64,000 bases of DNA from contig CM075858.1 of NCBI GenBank assembly GCA_037975125.1, positions 65,324,140-65,388,139 of the forward strand, in the 5' to 3' direction. Positions 1 through 12,789 of this stretch are shown here, one piece after another (position 1 is the stretch's first letter; every line of letters begins with the position of its first letter). Below the pieces are notes generated by a model that saw only the letters and a list, made by a program, of their open reading frames with translations, had not been told where the DNA came from and did not search any database. The position numbers and the translations under genes are program-made. The DNA comes from Latrodectus hesperus. Lineage: Eukaryota; Arthropoda; Arachnida; Araneae; Theridiidae.

Positions 1-1143
1 TGAATCTGGATTTACAGGCGTTGCTTGAGAAAAATTTGAATGATGATTGTAAGGAAATGTTTTAATGTGATTACGTGTTCACTTTATTTTTTGACTTTTT
101 ATTCAAAACAAGTGATAAAATATTTAATGAGAAATTCCTTTTCTTATGAAATTTTAATTTTTAAATGAAATATAACTTAAGCATCATTATATACCAAATT
201 AAAAAAGTTTTTCTTACACGCAATGCAAACAAATACATAGTTTATTTTAACTTAATTTAAAACTAATTAATTTGTATTTATATAGATTCAAATTTTTTCT
301 TAAAATTTCAAGTTTCATATTGATTATTAGCATTTAAAAATAATTATATATACTACATATAAGTTTTGATTTTTATCTGTACTCCATTTTTTTTCGCAAT
401 TTGTTTTTAACTTTTTTTCCAATTTTATTTTTCTAGTTAATTTTTATTCTTAAATAATCCATCTGTTCTTTGTAAAAAAAAAAAAAAAAACACACTCTTT
501 TCCGACTTTGTAAATATTTTCTGAGTTGTTTGTCGATTTCTGTATGATTGCTGACATTTCTAATTATTTTTTTTTTTGTTTATGCTGTTAAACGTGCGCG
601 CGCGCGATTTCTCATTTACTTCTAAAAGATTTCCCATTGTCATTTCATTTACTTATTTTTTTTCTTTTCATCAAATTATGTTATTTATTTTAAGAGAAAA
701 GAAGGTATATTATGTGATTGTATGCAATTTGCGTCGACAAATGTTCTCGATAGGGCTTATGAATGTCAAATACTTTTGTATCATGAGTACGTAATTTGTT
801 ATAGCTAAATAACGTATATCATTTTTAAAGAAGCACATTATTACATAAAATAAAGTTTTCTTGACATTAATTTTAATATCTATACATGCTAAATAAATTT
901 TTATTTTATAAATACGCAGAGAAAGAAAAATTGCATAAAGAAAAAAAAGAAAATAGTAAAATTAGTATTATATTTATTACTTTACAAAATTATAACACAG
1001 GTAGTTTTTCCTTACAGTATAAAAGCAAACAAAAAAATTACTTTTAATAAAAGTATGCATTAAAAAATATTTTAGTTAAATTAATTGAAAAAATTGAGAA
1101 ATTATTGATGTTATTGATATATATTGATTGATAATTTATGTGT
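1..1143. other. AT-rich spacer, no gene seen
   Basis: No coding signal is visible; the short open frames are Phe/Ile/Lys-rich and look random. It contains a poly-A run (about 474-490) and an alternating purine-pyrimidine CG run at 594-607, which stands out in such AT-rich DNA. Confidence 0.7.
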
Positions 1144-1167
1144 GTACACACACACACACATATATAC

Positions 1168-1258
<91 letters not shown>
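1144..1258. repeat. Compound (CA)n/(TA)n microsatellite
   Basis: A short CA run (about 1145-1161) passes through a few degenerate TA/CA units into a nearly pure TA tract with one phase slip near 1199-1201. Open frames here read as Ile-Tyr repeats and are not genes. Confidence 0.97.
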
Positions 1259-1261
<3 letters not shown>

Positions 1262-1309
1262 GCAATTTCGAATAATAATTTTTAAAAGTTTCTAAAACTA
1301 CTTAAATTG

Positions 1310-1729
<420 letters not shown>

Positions 1730-2388
1730 TATATATATAAATATATATAAGATTTATCATTACAGCTTTATTATGAGTTTTTCGTAAAGAAAATAATTGT
1801 AATATCTGGTATTTTGTGTAAATTTCCAAATGCTACCTAAGAACAATGAACTTATTCTTCTTTATTTAAACTCCTTTTAAAACTACAGAAAATGATTAAA
1901 CGATTATGTTTTCACCCTTCAACATCATTATTTACTTGCGTCTAAAAGTTATTCTACAGTAAATAATGATTTCTATTGGTCAATGAAGAAGTCATCTTCA
2001 AAGGCTAAATGGCTCATATTTTTAAAACTAAGCATTAATTTGTCCTACCTTTTTCAAAAATATGTATCTCAAAATTTTCAGAGTGTACAGTTGTATACAG
2101 TTACTCTGAAAATTTTGAAATACGCATAGAATAAAAGTGAAAAAATATGGAAAAAAAGATTTCAAAATTTGAAAATAACCATATTAGGATAAATTGTGCG
2201 CTAACTTTTTTGTAGAAAGATGATTGAATGTTTAAAAATTTATTCACTTGGACTACTGAAATTTTCATGGAACTTAGCTTCCAGAAAAAATTCAAGCAGT
2301 AATTATTAAGTTGATAACAGATTTTATAATATAATTTATAAGTTATAAATTTGTAGACAACAGGTGTTCCCTTAGGGAGAGAGATTTT
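1730..2388. other. AT-rich spacer with one imperfect hairpin
   Basis: No gene is seen. The only structure is an inverted repeat at 2061-2084 and 2103-2128, with a 16-bp perfect core (TCAAAATTTTCAGAGT and its complement) and an 18-nt loop. It is likely a short hairpin or a MITE fragment. Confidence 0.6.
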
Positions 2389-2618
2389 TATAATTATGTT
2401 GTTGTTACATATGATACTTGGACAAATCATGCTCGTTATGTCATTGGCTATGAAAATTTAAGTCAGTAGGGTGCGTCCTCCATTTAATCGAAGGTGAAAG
2501 TACGACTTTGCTCTAAACTCCTCCGATAGATGGCTCCACCAGAGGATACATTCCCTCAATTTTGACATTGATCTGAAGGCGGAGGAAATTTTCTTCAGAC
2601 CTCTGTGAATATAATTAT
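2389..2618 (-). mobile_element. SINE-A copy 1, 5'-truncated
   Basis: The body (2398-2609) matches the 3' half of the elements at 29752-30137 and 40430-40811, including the AACAAC-type tail (GTTGTTGTTAC on the + strand at 2398) and the CTCCGATAGATGGC block at 2521. The tRNA-like head is missing, which is typical of 5' truncation during target-primed insertion. It is bracketed by a perfect 9-bp direct repeat TATAATTAT (2389-2397 and 2610-2618), interpreted as the target-site duplication. It has no coding capacity. Confidence 0.85.
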
Positions 2619-4043
2619 TATTTTTATAAGTGTATTCTCTCACAAATATATGTAGGATCTTTAAATTTCTTTATAATGTCGGAAAGTGTCTACTATTAAG
2701 TTATCACCATCACGCAAAAGATCCGTAATGAAAGATTTTAACTTAATTTTTTAAAGAAAAGTTTGTCTTGTTTCATTTTGCTTACGAAAAATTATTACGA
2801 AGTTTCTCTTAGTTGTTCTTTAAAATATTTACGTGAATTTATTTACACGTGATTTCAAGTATTCTTAGAGAAGGAAAGTAAAATTTTTGTATTTATGCTA
2901 AAAATTATCACACACTTACATATTCAGTCGATAAGTGTTTTAGAATAATTTTTACAATAATTGTTGCATAAAATGTTTCAGAATTTCGTTTTTTAATAAT
3001 TTTTATAACACTAAAACTTCCTAGTATGGTATTGGTTTACAATTAAAATCTAAAAGTATGTTAGAAATGTGTAAAAATGTCACCATCTAAAGAAATAATC
3101 AGAATTCATGTTTATTTTTGGAAATCAATTTTATACCCTAAAGATTATCATCTTGGTGGTTATTTTCTTAAACAAAATTTATCAGAATTAACATTTCAGT
3201 GAGAACAAAATTTACTGAAGAATCGATCATTTTTACTTTTTAAAATGAATGTAAATGATATTACAATATTTACATTAATATTAATTTTAAAAGCACATGC
3301 TTGTACGTGCGTAATAAACGCGTGGTTTATTTTTATTGTTCTTGATTTTTTAGGCTAATTTACTTTTTTATCATTTGTCTTATATTAATTATTAAATTTG
3401 ACATGCTTGATCTAAAGATTGCCTATCATTGGTCTTTATCGGCTAAAATTTAACTTCTTTTACAACAAGGATTGACCCGAAATTTTTAATATATTTGTTA
3501 AGGATTATTGCAAAATTAACAAATATTTCATATTTTTGTTATATTATTGCTGTGTTTAACTAAATTATTGTAATTCTTGAATAGATTTAAATAGACATAA
3601 GAAATTTTGCTGAAGAAAAATATGTTTTTATTCCATAATCATTTCTAATCAAATGCTCTATTTTATTTTAAATAAATAATATCCAACAGAAGAAAGCAGA
3701 AAATAATTATTTAATTCACTTTTAATTTTATAGTGTGAAATTAATTTGCATTACGTTTATTACCGTAATTAGCATTATAATTTCAGTCGTAAGACAACTT
3801 TAAAAATTATAAAAAAAATATTCATTATAATTTGCTAATTAAAATATTAATACATATTACATATAAATACTAATTACATATAAATTTGCTCTATATTGGT
3901 GGTTTTATTTATATGTCGTTTTTTCTCTTTTTTTTCAATATCGCTATTTATTGAAACATATCATCATTTTCAAAGGTGAAAGATGCTCATTATTATACTA
4001 ATTCCTGTGTTATATTTTATTGAATTCCCACTCATTGGGTAAA
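2619..4043. other. AT-rich spacer, nothing recognised
   Basis: Very AT-rich sequence with no supported open frame, RNA gene or clear repeat unit on either strand. Confidence 0.6.
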
Positions 4044-5300
4044 TGTTGGTGGTTATCAAAATAATGGAAATACCTGTTGATAAAAAAGAAATTTTTAGAT
4101 GCACTTCATAAGCATTAAAATATAATAACTGTCAGTATTTTTATAAATTGAGATGTAAATATTCTAGTAGTGTGTAGTAACTTTATACAAGTTCTGTAAG
4201 TCTTAGATTTTTCAAAAGCGTAAAGTATCAAACCTTTTAGATTTTCAAAGAGGCCGAATTTTACGAACCCAACTAGTTGGAGCAAGTGTGACCTAAACAT
4301 CCCAACTTTTAGGCGTTTCTAGCGGTTCGATGTCTACAGTTATGGCATTTTACACACAGTGAGCCAAAACAAGTTTGGTATAGCAATGTAGTGAATGGTA
4401 AAAAAAAGCTCAGTGAAAGAGACCGATGGGAATTGAAATGAATTGTAATGTCTAAAAAGCGAACAACTGCTTCAATTATGTGACAGGAGAGTTCAATCAG
4501 CATCTGTAATCTCTAATGTCAATGATTACAGATAGAAGACACCTTCATTAGCAGAACATTTACTGCAGAGCAGCAATTCCTAAGCTACTTGTCACAGGTG
4601 TTGATACTAAATGCCTTCTAAAGTGATGACAAACTCACAAAACCTGGTGTATTGATAAGTGAAAGAAAGTAACGTGGTCTGATGAATCTTCTTTTACCGT
4701 TTTGACTACAAAGGTCGGATGCCTGTTTGGAGAAATGGCGCAGACATCCAATGAATGTCGCTTTCAAACTGGTAGTAGTCTGGAGGTAGATTTATCCTGA
4801 CAAGGGCAGCCATGTCCTGGTTTTCTTCTCAATCAATGGTAATCCATAAAGAAAGGCTCACTAGGGAGAAGTATAGAAAAACTTTAACTAATCAGGTGCA
4901 TCCTATGATTCGAACTTTGTTATCTTCAGGAGACGGAATTTTCTGGGATGTTAATACACATATTCATACATTGAGACTAGTTCAATCATGATTTGATGAA
5001 CATGGGGTTGAAATTAAATATCTATTTTACCTGTGTAGTCAACTAACGTCAATATAATTGAGCCGTTATGGTCTGTATTACAACGTTCAATACGGAATTG
5101 ATGTTCTTCTCAGGTATTTCTTCAAGAACTTTCACAATATTTCCATGAAAATGGAGAAATATTCCTTTAAACACTATTCAGCACTTTTATAAATCAATTC
5201 TTAAGATATTCCAAGCTATATTACATAACAAAAGACAGTCCTATATCATAAAATTAAAAAAATGTATAAAGTATTTCCATTATTTTGATAACCACCTGTA
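4044..5300 (+). mobile_element. Tc1-like DNA transposon with exact 26-bp inverted ends
   Basis: Terminal inverted repeats at 4048-4073 and 5271-5296 match at all 26 positions (GGTGGTTATCAAAATAATGG plus GAAATAC at the left, its complement at the right). The right end reads ACCACCTGTA, so the canonical edge is TA-CAGGTGGT with a TA target; the left edge is altered by a few bases. The element is about 1.25 kb, the usual size for Tc1 elements. It encloses a decayed transposase on the + strand. Confidence 0.9.
4380..5190 (+). pseudogene. Tc1-like transposase, decayed
   Basis: In-order fragments of a Tc1-family DDE transposase are visible in several frames. They are a helix-turn-helix piece reading LSERDRWELK then IVMSKKRTTAS (about 4408-4470), VTWSDESSFT with the first Asp codon at 4681, FWDVNTHIHT with the second Asp at 4947, and NIIEPLWSVLQ with the Glu at 5060. 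The three catalytic codons survive but sit in three different frames with stops between, so no functional enzyme can be made. Family membership is judged from these motifs. Confidence 0.88.
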
Positions 5301-6719
5301 TAAATAAAAAATAGGAATTTTACTCAACATATCTTTTAAAAGTGCTTAATAACTTTACATTTTAACTAATCATACAAATATTTTTAATTAAGGTTCATTC
5401 GTTGAATATTATTAAGTCCTCTTTTTAAAAATACAGGTGTTATGATTCAGCTATATGTTTTATGAATTTCACACGTATTTTAAAAATGAATCCATTCAAA
5501 AAAATGTGAATTACTTAAGCTTTTCCATAAAAATAAATTAAAGGAAGTCAAATCATAATAATAGAAAATCTAGCTCTGATATGGATGGAGATAATTAGAA
5601 AATTGGAATAATCCTCAAATTATTCCTCCAGAAAATAGTGTTTCGGATATGCGCACCTTCTAATACCATCTTGCGCTTGGAATTGTGAAACACATGATCT
5701 TCCAAAGCATTGTGCATAACCACAATATTATATAGAAAAGTCAAGATATGCAGAACTCATTTTGTGATAATAACAAATTACCGCAGTGCATTTTTAAAAA
5801 GCTATGGCGGTATTTGACATGTATTTTACCATATGCAATAATGGTTGAATCGAAACACAGATTTCTTTCCTTTGAAATTACCGGTTATATTTATATACAA
5901 AGTTGATGTAAAATGCGTTTCGTTGGAAAAGGAAAAAAATCATCTTTTTCCGATTCAATCAATGTTTCAAAGAAACTAGTCCTTTGATAAGTAGCTCAGT
6001 CACTGATGGATTGATAACCCTGATTATTATATGGAATAAATTTTATTTTCATGAGGTTATAAATCAAGAATATGCGAGGATCATCTTAAATGGGCAGTTT
6101 AAGCCTTGATTTTTTTCGTCTATTGAAATAACAAAATACTATTCATAAATAGATGCATCTGGAAGCCCATCCCTTCCAGCATCATCAACCTCCTCTTCAT
6201 TTAAATCTCAAGACAGTTTAAATCTTTCAAAAAATATTTCTTATAGCGTTCATCGCAAGTGCTTCCATACCAGCGAAGAATATGATAGCTCAATGACTCT
6301 AATGCAAAAAAAATATTAATTTTTTCAACGTAACATTTTTTCATGGCTTATTGATAATCTACTCAACATTATTCCTTAGAATGCAGTATCAACCATTATT
6401 TTTAGAACGTTAACGTTTAAGAAAAAACATTGATTTGAATATTAGTTTTAAAAAAAATTTATATTTCCAACATATTTTTTAATAATGGAATATATAATTT
6501 GATTTAATTATGTAAAATACTGTAGTATGCATCAAAGCGTTGTTCAAGGTAACTTTTCATGACCATAAATGCACTATTTAATTAACTCACGGCTGATAAA
6601 AAAAATATGGAGACTGTGCCGTTTTTGGATAGTACGTAAAATTATAGACTATCATTTTCAAACTTGGTGTATGGAAAGAAATTCTAATATCAATATATCA
6701 TATTTTGTCTCCATTTTTA
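5301..6719. other. Spacer, no gene recognised
   Basis: Mostly AT-rich. The part at about 5570-6300 has more balanced composition and may be an old mobile-element remnant, but I could not match it to a family. Confidence 0.5.
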
Positions 6720-7430
6720 TTCTCGTCCAATATTTCGGATGGGAGAACTCTCACCCTTTACTTCGAGGGTGGAGAAGGAAAGTGAACGCTCCTTCTCATC
6801 AAACACGTAAGCGTGACAGAAAAAGCAGCGAACGGCATCTCATCGGCAAAACGATAATCGACACGTTTCCCATCACGAAGCAAAGGCGACAATAATCGGG
6901 GACAAATCAATCCTTTCGCACCCCCTTTATATTTCTTTTCCCTCCCTCCTCTCGTCGAAGAAGAGGTCTGGGAGGGAGCGAGTAGCCAAGAAGTGAAGAG
7001 GACTCGGAGGATGAGGGGTGGAGAGAGGGGTCCAGAGTGAGAGTCTCAAAATGAGAAAAGTGTCATTATTTTATCCCCAAAATAAATGCGAGTCGTCCTA
7101 ATGACCCGAGTAATGGTCTGGCGCGGCCGCCGATAAATCAATAAAGTCTGTGCACCCCACTCCCACCCCCGAAAATACTTCGATGGGACCGGGGGTGAGG
7201 GATTTATTCCCGAAAACGTCATAAGAAAATGTGTCTGCCCTCCCCCGCGGTGGTGACAGTTGTCGCCAGATTCTGCTGATTTTTCGATCGGCGGAACTTG
7301 GTGGGAGCTGCTTATGTCGTTTGCGATATCGGCTGTGGAAAGAAGTTTCGTCCCCAGGAACTTTTAACGAGGCAAATTGTCGCATACGGTAGACGATTAA
7401 AGTATCGGGGAGAAGTTGTTCATTATGATG
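6720..7430. promoter_or_regulatory. Balanced-GC island, putative regulatory element
   Basis: The base composition changes sharply from its surroundings, with purine-rich tracts (6960-7045), a NotI-type GCGGCCGC (7123-7130), GCCGATAAATCAATAAAG (Hox/Cdx-like) near 7128, and GTGACAGTTGTCGC (paired TGACA half-sites around an E-box-like centre) near 7254. The open frames across it (for example 7098-7385 on the - strand) have no recognisable domain. I read it as a conserved-noncoding-type island; enhancer function is inference. Confidence 0.45.
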
Positions 7431-8104
7431 ATGATTTGTTTCAGAACTTGAAATAGAAAGAAGTCATTTCAAAAAGGAGTGACAACATGATGTTTATTTA
7501 CATATTGATCCTCACAACGTTTTGATATAATCAAAAAAATAATTATAATTTATAAAATTGTTCCCGAAGTTTGAATGCATTTCTAAATTTATTGCTTTTA
7601 AGCAATTTAAAGATTACAGCTTTTGATCATTTTCTATCTGTGTAGCTTCTGAATCGTCATTACCTGTAAATTGATATAATTGTTTTTTAACTAATGCCTG
7701 TCTGTTTTTCTTTTTTTTTGTTTTATATTTAGACCTTTTTGCTCTTCAATAGGAAATTGATGAACATTTTGTACTCTGGGGCAACCAGTATGTTTATCAT
7801 CACAGCGCCGAAAATAGATGATCCTTATAAAGCTAGAAATAAGAACTATAAGCAGAAGACACCAGACCTAAACTCCCTGTCTTAGAGATATCATTTCACT
7901 TGGAGGACAATGCAACCACGATCTGTTTTACTTTCCCCAGCCAACATTGATTAAAATGCTGGAATTTCGATTAAACTGGTGTAGAAGCCAATACCTTTTG
8001 GTAGAAATATTAAAGTATACTAATATTGAAATATTTCTTCAAAAATTATGTTACTTTAGTTCTTTTGCATGCTTATTGCTCTGATAATTGAAAACTTTAT
8101 AGTT
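7431..8104. other. Spacer, nothing recognised
   Basis: AT-rich with a short, more complex stretch (about 7740-7980). No reading frame or repeat family is identifiable. Confidence 0.5.
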
Positions 8105-8290
8105 ATTTATACTAAAGCTGGCAGCTGAAAGGTTAGTGTCCTGGTATTCGATTCCACCTATTTTCAGGGCAGTATTCCTACTTTGATATGGTGTTAGTAA
8201 TAATTCGGAAACCACTTTTAACTGCAGGCCCTTGTCGGCTTAGCTCTTGTGTGTAAAAAATGATGGTAAATATACAATAAACATACTGGA
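8105..8290 (+). mobile_element. SINE-C copy 1 (tRNA-like head, degenerate)
   Basis: It shares an extended block with 38010-38180: AATTCGGAAA, then CACTTTxAACxGxAGxCCC, TTAGC, CTxGTGTG and AAAAAATGA in the same order. It starts with a possible B-box (TATTCGATTCC, 8144-8154) downstream of a pol III head-like stretch. Two copies with similar internal structure about 30 kb apart indicate a dispersed short element; the tRNA origin is inferred only from the B-box. Confidence 0.55.
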
Positions 8291-11200
8291 ATTGTATAAT
8301 AAGCAATTGGTTGTGATCTGAGATGAAATCCTAAGTGTTTAGATCCTTGTTTACAGATTTTATACCCATAAGTACTATTACAATACTTTTGTACAATCTT
8401 ATAACAAAAGCCTATTTAGAATCAATTGCTCAAAATATATTTAATTTACTCCTAGAAAATTTGTTAACCTTTCTATCCTACCAATCAGTATCTACAATAT
8501 GTTCGCTTAAATTATAAATTGATTTGAATTAAAGAATAAATTTCTTTTAAGTTTTCAACCTCATTTCTTTTTTGAAATTGCTTTTATTTTGCAAATGATA
8601 ATTTTAATCAGATGATTTAAAGCATATGACTATTTTATAATTTTTACAAAAACATTTTGTCGATAAATTTATTTCATTTAATTTAATAAATTCCTTAATA
8701 TTAATGCTCATATAATAGGGCAATTGGCAAGACAAAAACATATGGAACAATTGATATTAAATGGGTGAGGTTTGGATCTATCTGGTAAAACGTGTTGCGC
8801 AAATATAAATTTTATACCGTGTGTTTCAATAGAATAGTGCAAATGTGTCTTGAATATAACTCTTTAAGAATTGAAGCAAAAGACGTGAAATTGCATAATT
8901 TTGTGCAGGGATCCAAAAGAAACTCGCTTACAGAATTTAGTTAGTTACAAGGAATCTTTAGTTTTCCCTAAAATGAGCTGATATACAACTGAAGACCATG
9001 TGTTATTAGACAAAATGTGTGATCTTTAATCAGAAACTTGCTGATAAAAGTATAATGTGTTTATATAGAAAAATATAAGTATAGTATAAGTATAAGAAAA
9101 GTATAAGTATAAGCAGAAAATATAATGTAAAGACTCAACAGTCGGAAGCCAGGACATCAGAAAACAATAGTTCTGCTGGAATAACAATGGAGCTATCATT
9201 GACATCAACTTGGCACTTCCCTCAAAAACTTTAAAAAAGGCATAATGTTCAATCTAACAGCACAAGATTATTTTATGGTATTTTAGTGTCCACACTGTAA
9301 GTTGCCTTTTCATAGATTATGAGCCGTATTCACGCGTCCCAAGGTAGGAAAAGCCTTTATTTTACCTCAACAGAATTGGATGAGAAGTATATTTTAGTTG
9401 TTTAAATCACAGTTGTTTGTCTATCGCTTCACAAACATCTTTTGCATGTGAGTGCTAATTCTAATATGAACTACAATTTAAAATCGACTCCAAAGCACTA
9501 CAAATATTCGCGCTGATGTCGGAATCGTATCTACAAACTGTTGAGCTGCGTCAAAGCCAGGATGTGCTAACCATTCAGTTCTCATCTCGGTATTTAGAGA
9601 ATAGATTCCTGCAAAAAAATTTCAGATGATGAAATTATGAATAACCTCATAAACTTAATTTTAACTGAAATTTTGAGGTGTAGTGCATATGAAGTAAAAT
9701 AATTAAGCTATAATGTAATCAATTTCATTTTTCATATTTTTTTAAGTCTGAGAAAAAGATTCTATATTTTCTTATTGTTAATAATTTTCCAATATATTTT
9801 AGAGGCATAATAATTTGCACGTGAACTTAATTTATTTTTTGAAAAAAAAACTGTTTACTTGTGACTCGAATCAAAGGATTCGCCTCAAGATGTTTATTTA
9901 ATTTAGTTTGTTTTAAATATCTCGTTTCGATTCATTGCTCTTATAAGAAAGATGCAAATTTAAACCAATAATTATGGTGAGTATCCCTTCATTAACATAC
10001 ATTTTACCTTATATCTTACTTTTAAGTTATTTCAAATATGAAAAGATGTGCTCTTTCACGTATAGTATAACTTACTATAGAAAAACTATAAGCGTAAATT
10101 TAATTAAGTTATTAAAAATGAAAAGTGATAAATTTAAATTCAATTTCGGGAGAAATTTTACTGAAATCTGTTTACATTAGTTACAATAAAGAGCATTTTT
10201 GTTTATGTTCTCATGAAGAAAGAAAGAAAGAATGATTGTTTTAATTTTTATTCCATTTATTCTTAATCGCGCTTTCTGAGAAATCTATTAAGAAAATGCT
10301 TATAGCCCCCAGAAAAATATTTTTAATTTTAAGCAAAAAATTTACGGAATTAAAAAACTTTATAAGTATTAAATTTTTATCATCATTTCGAAGAGGCAAG
10401 TGCACTTGTATTAATTGATATTGAATAGCAAATTTAGAAGGAAAAAGAAACAAAGCAAATGCCAAATTGCTTTGTTTGCTTACCAAAATGTAATGCTGTA
10501 AGCATTAATTTTCTGAGTTTTTAGAATTTTGTGTATTAAAAGATTTAAAAAAAAAATTTTAGACCAAAAAATGAATAGTATAACTTAACCATGCGAAACA
10601 AAAATAGCTATAAAAATTAATGTGCGATAAATAAATTGCACTTTCAAAATTTTAGAAAAAAAATTATTTGTTTTTGGTTTGTATGAAAAAATTAATTTGA
10701 TTTTTAATATTTATCATTCTATGTTCTTCAGATAACTTATATTTGTAAAAAAAAAAAAAAAAAAAACTCAGTTCAAAATAATATTTGTAATTTAATATCG
10801 ACAGATAAAAATTCATCTAAACAAATCTATCTAATCCACTTAAATAAAATCTTTATCCACTTGTACCATTTTAATCAGTTGTATTTTAATCCGGGGCTGA
10901 AGTGAGAGGGTCTGCATGGAACGGAAAGAATTTTCATCACGATATTAGTCTTTGAATAACTCAGCTCTTTGAATAACTAACTTTGAATAAGGTAGCTCAC
11001 TTCAAAATTTTGATTAAAGCATTTGTAATTTAAACTATAATTAATATTGTTTTGAATTCACTTCAAAGTTACTTACATGGCAATGCACATCATTCCGGAG
11101 CTTTTAGCGCTTCAAGAATGGAGGTGTGATTCTATTTCTTTGAAATTGTTACTTGTGTGTAATCGCTTGGGGGTAGAGATAATATATATGGCATCAGGTA

Positions 11201-11370
11201 TTTCTTTTTTTTTTCTGCATTCCTAAAATGTAATTTTTAAATATATATAATATAATAAAACATTGACTACTTTTGTGAGTCATTATTAATGCTAATTTTA
11301 TGATTTGCACCCCTAATGATATACTTGCTTAACCCCCTATCATTACTGAAGGTGATTGTAGGAGATTAAT
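8291..11370. other. AT-rich spacer with low-complexity patches
   Basis: No gene is supported. A short TATAAGTATAAG-type tandem lies at about 9070-9115 and a poly-A run at about 10748-10765. A more balanced segment at about 8750-9600 looks like an old repeat but was not classified. Confidence 0.55.
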
Positions 11371-12715
11371 AAGACATTAAAGCAAAATTTTATTTGCTTA
11401 GTTATTGCTTATTGAGTAATTTAATATTATTTTCAAAAATCAAAACATTTATCCAATTATCTTAGCATTATTTCACATAAAATTATTTAAACTGAAATAA
11501 CATTATTTCATATATAAAAATCATTTACAAAAAATTTTCCAAGTAAGCACCATCTCTCATTTAGAAAATTCTTCTTTTATAAACTTATCAACGTTTTTTA
11601 ATTCATTTGTATATTGTTTTCTTAATTATGCCTTATTTCATTTGTACGCACTGCTACTCAATTAATCTCACATAACTTCATTTTTTCGAAAAATCAAGCT
11701 GTTAAGTGTCATTTTATTTGTTCTATTGCCTTTGATAAACCTTGTATTACATTTTTTTAAAATTTAGGAGTAAAAATTTCATCCAATTAACATTGTATAA
11801 TTTCTGATTGAATATATTAATTTATTTCTAAAAATCTAAAGCCGAAAATTTGTCTAATTAACTTAGTACGATTTCATTTGAATCAAGGTTTATTGAAAGG
11901 TACTCTTTTACTTCCGAAACATCGGGGCTAAACAATTTGGTCTCTTAATTTAGTATTGTCCATTTGTACCTTCATTTTTACACAACATATCGTTATATTA
12001 TTTTTTAAATTTTTCTGACACGATATCCTTTCATTTGTGTGAGTTTTGTCACTATTTAATAAAATTTAGCTAACTGCTTAGAAAATCTGATGAAAAAAAT
12101 TTATCTGATTAACTTAGTATTATTTAACTTATCTTGGAAAATTCCGCCATCTCATCCTTGGTACTGTGGCTCTGATCCTGGGGGATCTTTGAGTTTCGAC
12201 GGTGAAAGACGTGATCAAACTGCCTTGTCCAAACTCAGATCCGGCCATCTTCGGACTCTACGATTCTCACAGGGCAAACAAGTCTTTCCCATGTGCACTT
12301 CGTGCAATACTAACGAAGCCAGTCCCGAACACCTACCGAACTGCATTGGCTTTTTCAAAGCGTGAACTTTTATACAGCCATGGAGCTGTCCTCGATTCTT
12401 TGGAGGTGAGGGATATCATGGACCTGGTCTGATTCAGACAAGGGGATAAGAAAGAAGAAGATTTAATTCAAAATGTTTCTCTTTTATAGATTTCACATTA
12501 TTTTATTTTCCGTAAATCCGATGAAAATCCCTTCCAATTAATTTACTATCACTTCATTTGTATCGTTACTCCCTGATAAATTTAGCAATTCTTCCTATAC
12601 TCCATTTAATTATTTTTAACTAAGTATTGCTTTTTCATTCAAAAATCTAAAATTCACTAAAAAAAATGCTTTGAATGCTTTAAACTTTTTTTAATAAAGA
12701 TATAGAACTATTTCT
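11371..12715. repeat. Degenerate tandem array, short monomer, split by a non-LTR insertion
   Basis: Variants of the motif TCCAATTAACTTAGTATTAT followed by TTCATTTG recur at about 11452, 11655, 11782, 11852, 11942, 12102 and 12530. Spacings are 70-160 bp, consistent with a monomer of roughly 80 bp. The array is interrupted at about 12131-12465 by a retrotransposon tail, so the array is older than that insertion. Boundaries are approximate. Confidence 0.55.
12132..12465 (+). pseudogene. Non-LTR retrotransposon ORF2 C-terminus (R1/Jockey-like), frameshifted
   Basis: The frame reads HPWYCGSDPGGSLSFDGERR, then TALSKLRSGHLRTLRF and the knuckle CTSCNTNEASPEHLPNC (CxxC-x8-HxxxC). This is the end of the reverse-transcriptase/RNase H polyprotein of a non-LTR element. 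The first frame stops at about 12363-12365; the tail (RELLYSHGAVLDSLEVRDIMDLV split over two codon phases, stop at 12430-12432) continues in the +1 frame, so there is a frameshift near 12345. A short 3' region ends in GAAGAAGA. Only the 3' end was inserted or kept. Confidence 0.88.
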
Positions 12716-12789
12716 AAAACAGGATCATTACATGTAAAAAGTTATCTTACGCTTAAAAAAATTTTCAAATTGTAATTTTTTGTGGTTTT

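Noticed and set aside
7098..7385. 95-codon - strand frame in the 7-kb island
   Set aside because: No domain, low-complexity Ser/Arg/Pro content and probable composition effect.
8335..8517. 60-codon Leu/Ile-rich + strand frame resembling a membrane segment
   Set aside because: AT-rich composition gives such frames by chance; no gene context.
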